Below, one piece after another: positions 60,777-64,000 of a stretch of 64,000 nt of DNA (positions within the stretch are counted from its first letter, which is position 1; each line of letters begins with the position of its first letter). The position numbers were made by a program, and so were the translations under genes. The DNA is from Pyrus communis. Lineage: Eukaryota; Streptophyta; Magnoliopsida; Rosales; Rosaceae. The notes under the pieces are model-generated. The model was not told the origin of the DNA, made no database searches, and saw only the letters and a program-made list of their open reading frames with translations. Location of the stretch: contig NC_084810.1 in the NCBI RefSeq assembly GCF_963583255.1, positions 7,037,751 to 7,101,750 of the forward strand, given 5' to 3'.

Positions 60777-62265
60777 TGAGTCAATATTATATTATATATT
60801 TTACCCTAATCTTAGTATAATTTGGTAATTATTTTGGTAGAATTTTGATATTTTGCTTTATATTTTCAATATAGGACATTCAACTTCCTCTGAAGCAAAA
60901 CATGATTAAATAGACGAATTTTGGAGTGATTCAAATTGGAGGATGTTCATGTGTCAAAATTTGGGATTTTTCTACCAAGCGGTTATTTTCTGGCGATTAA
61001 ATAAAGGAGCAGTGCGCATTGCTGGAAAGTGACAGTTCTGGGCTTAAATTGCGTTTTTGGAGCCCAAGATGACCTCAGATGGGTTCGTGGCCTTCTAGAG
61101 AAATGTTCAGAATAGTTTAAACTTTCAATCCAGCAATTTTGGGCCAGTTTTGGAGCTGATTTGGATCCAAAACGTGGCTATGCAGATTTCTAGGCGAATT
61201 TACCAAGTTAATTTAGGATTATGTTTCCTAGTTTATTTCAAGTTTTTATGTTTCCTAGTTTTATTCTAAGACCTTTTACTAGGATGATTTTAATTAGAGT
61301 TGTATAAATAAGCCTTTTGGCAAACCTAGCGGTTTTTTTTTTTGGGTAGAACGTATGCAACTTTTGGGAGAAGATTTTGGCTAGAGCTTAGAGATTTCAA
61401 GACTTATATTTTCAGGTGTTTTCATTCTTTTTCTAGTTTAATACAATTATGTTGATTTTAATTATAAATATGCGTAACTAATTATTTTTGTTAGGGTGAG
61501 GCCATGATCCTTAGCAAGAATATGTAGTCTCTTTAATTTTCTTATGAATTTATGCATGCAAGTTTTGGATTGTTAATCATTGTGCTTTAAACTATCTATT
61601 TGTCTTAGTGATTCGCAAATATTAGGATATTTAGAAAAGTAATTTGATGCAATTTTGGTGGAAGGCTGTCCCTAAAATAAACTAAGGCTTCTTGTGGTTA
61701 ACATGTGTAACTACATAGGATGGACAACACATTTTAGGAGTTATATGGTTTTTCAAAAGGTTTTCACAAAACTTAATGAGTCTTGCATGTTCACATTCGA
61801 TCTGAAAGCCACAGACGGGTTGCATGTTAGATATACGTTCTATATTGGGTGTTCCAAATAGCGCATACTTTAGGAAAACCTAACCTTCAAAATATACATG
61901 TGTAATTCATAAGGAATTAGAAGAACTACGTAGGATTGTTAGGGTGACGGCGGAACCCTAGTGTTTTTCCAAATTTGTTTCTCAAAATCTTTTCTCTTTG
62001 TTTTGTTTCCTTTTTAATTGGTTATTAGTTGCTTTCCCTAAATTACTTTTATTAAATTTTTTTAATACTTTTAAATTCAAAATCAACATTTTCCAATCTT
62101 TACTTTCAGATAATTAACTAGGATTAGGGTTTTTCATAAATTGTTTTAAATAATCCTAGCGGAAAACAACCTTGCTTGAGCCGTTTATACTACAACAACC
62201 TTATTCTCTTGCAAGTATTTTGTGTGATTTTATCACTACTTTGGCAGGTGGTAAAATCCCTATCA
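60777..62265 (+). mobile_element. Solo LTR (Gypsy-like), copy 2
   Basis: It begins TGAGTCAATATTATATTATA, carries TATAAATAAGCC at about 61304 as promoter-like box, and ends CCCTATCA. It is homologous over its length to the inverse of 20130-21437. No primer-binding site follows the CA, so it is a solo LTR or truncated element. AGAAG occurs 3 bases before the TG (60769-60773) and directly after the CA (62266-62270), a possible target duplication if the true end is TAATGAG. No open frame is shared by the two copies. Confidence 0.7.
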
Positions 62266-64000
62266 AGAAGCATGTTCATATGCACTCAAAATAATTTTTA
62301 ACCATAAAATTCAAGGCCTAGTAGTGTGGTAAACAATGACTCAACTCAAATTTACAAGAAAGAGTTGAAAATCCATTATACGTTTATAGATTTCTCTTTG
62401 CATACGCAAATGCTAATTGTCCAAGAGAGAGCTTTCATCCCTTTACTTCTTTCTCCATGGATTCATGATGAATAGAATCTCCAAAGTTTCCAAGTGAGGG
62501 AACCTCTAATTTCTCCTTACTAAGGAAAGATGAGAAGAGGAGATAAGTAACCTAGAAGGAAGATTGATGCTAGTGAATCTTCTCCTATAAGCCGGCCTTG
62601 TAGAGAGAAAATGAGAGAGAAATGTTTCACAATTCTGCCTAACAAAACCCTATAGTGAGGCTAAGGTTATAACTCCCCTTCTATAGTCCCTCAAACTTGA
62701 GTCACTAAATGAGAAACCTAACCCCCTCTTTCTATAGTCGGCCATTGGGCCTTTATGCCCTTTAACTTTCAGTTTGTCATAAACTTAAGTTAATGAACTT
62801 GACGGTTCAATGTCCAAACTAACTCAAGGTCTAATATGAACCTATTCGTTTGATTGATGAACTTATTAATTAATCCTAGCAATAAACAATTAAATCATTT
62901 AATTGTACTTACTCAATTCTATTGTACTCTTCAATCTCTACCTTACACAGTGTACAGTTTATTAGGTTCTAATTAGTGAGACAGTTAGCGATTAGAACTC
63001 TTACTAATTGATTGTGAATTGAAAATTATCTTTTTTTTCAATTCTCTCTTTAATGAAGATTAGTGATTTCTAATCTTCAGGACTTCCACAAGTCATGAAT
63101 GACACCTAGTAGTATGTCATGGCTACTCCAAATAAGCATAAGAAGCTGAGAACCTATTTAGTTGAAATTACAATGCAATACGGTCATTCTCTAAATCAAT
63201 ACTTTTGATCACGTTGTTTGGTTGATAGTTTATTCATATCTACTATTCAATGTGATTTTCTTATTTATGATTCTCGTGAATCTGATTTGGAATACACTTC
63301 CTAAATCATATTCATGTGATATGGCCAGAGACGCTTGAATCATATCATAGAATATTCTTGTTCAATAGTTGAAGGTTAGAGATCTCTTGTTGTACATTCA
63401 CATGCCTTTGTGAATAAATCAGTATCCCAACAATGCCCTAAGCAAACCCTGGGCTTATGACGCATCATCGATTGACCAAAGATATATCAACAAGACAATT
63501 GTGGTGTCTCAAGTCAAAGGACAATTTTGCGTTATCCTAATTAGTGAGTCCTCATATCACATGAGTACAAGAACTTCTGTTTGATTGTGTTCAGTGAAAT
63601 CACTCTTTATTAAACACCTACATACTTGCCTTATTATCTTTTACTCCAATGACTCGAGATCAATCGCTCTTTGAAGAGAGAAGACGTAGTATGTACTAAT
63701 CTTAGTGGATTATCAATGCCCAATTGACAATCCTATAATTAGGAACATTTAGAATATGAAAAGTCTCGTGAATCTATCCTCTCTATTACATATTCCTTAG
63801 ACTTATTATTTAAGCGTATAACATTTAATGAGATGACAATAAACTTTTCTCTTAGATCAAACTAATTAATTTAATATGTGAAATGCCTATAAAATCTTAT
63901 CTCTTGATTAGCCTTTAGGGCACATCTTCAACAGCTTAAGCTTTGGTATGTTGGTACATTCGGCTCACAAAACTCATGAACAACTCGTATCTTTTTATCT
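62266..64000. other. Repetitive-looking non-coding tail of the window
   Basis: No open frame of note. The style of the sequence (for example GGGCCTTTATGCCCTTTAAC, and GCCTTTAGGGCACATCTTC) recalls non-coding parts of plant LTR elements, but no termini, primer site or coding domain is visible within the window, so this is a weak call. Confidence 0.35.

Overview
The window is plant nuclear DNA from a dicot, most likely a woody rosid of the Rosaceae type (apple, pear or a relative). The evidence is intron-split genes with GT-AG borders and close similarity to known dicot families, an AT-rich intergenic space full of small non-autonomous transposons, and a Cassandra-type retroelement carrying 5S-like sequence. 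The species assignment is inference; I could not run a search.

Layout from left to right. UTP11 (ribosome biogenesis) lies on the minus strand and runs off the left edge. A class I formin (FH5 type) is on the minus strand at 5983-12065, with a TATA box at 12575-12583. After about 3 kb of intergenic DNA comes a PIF/Harbinger-like element at 15373-16355. A class VI small heat-shock protein gene lies at 17374-19454 (+), with a Mutator-like MITE in its intron. A tRNA-Ala(AGC) gene follows at 19735-19807. From 20 to 30 kb there is no credible protein gene: it holds a solo LTR, a minisatellite, a MITE-like repeat and a three-LTR Cassandra element. A kinesin-14 (KATB/KATC type, 16 exons) at 30181-34792 (+) converges on PNSL3 at 35241-36062 (-), a thylakoid lumen subunit of the chloroplast NDH complex. 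From 37.4 to 44.2 kb lies a non-coding mosaic with two copies of an N-terminal RING E3 ligase fragment and a broken DDI1 ubiquitin-like domain. Two decayed F-box/DUF295 genes (44.65-45.71 and 48.2-49.36 kb, both minus) follow. Next come the bHLH factor ILR3 (49881-52453, +), a chloroplast DUF1995 protein (53368-54363, +) and a GAUT13/14-type galacturonosyltransferase (55033-58980, -). The last 5 kb is repeats, including a second copy of the LTR seen at 20 kb.

From memory, the order formin FH5, class VI HSP, kinesin ATK3, ILR3 is that of Arabidopsis At5g54650 to At5g54680, where GAUT12 is next. I therefore read the genic backbone as a conserved syntenic block, expanded here by transposons. The genes are independent eukaryotic transcription units and not an operon: cell wall and cytoskeleton (formin, kinesin, GAUT), plastid photosynthesis (PNSL3, DUF1995), iron signalling (ILR3), ribosome assembly (UTP11).

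I did not find a convincing new biological system. The items most worth a second look are the gene-fragment mosaic at 37.4-44.2 kb, the three-LTR Cassandra insertion with its 71-base interior, and a family of GGATCC-terminus MITEs with 9-11 base target duplications.
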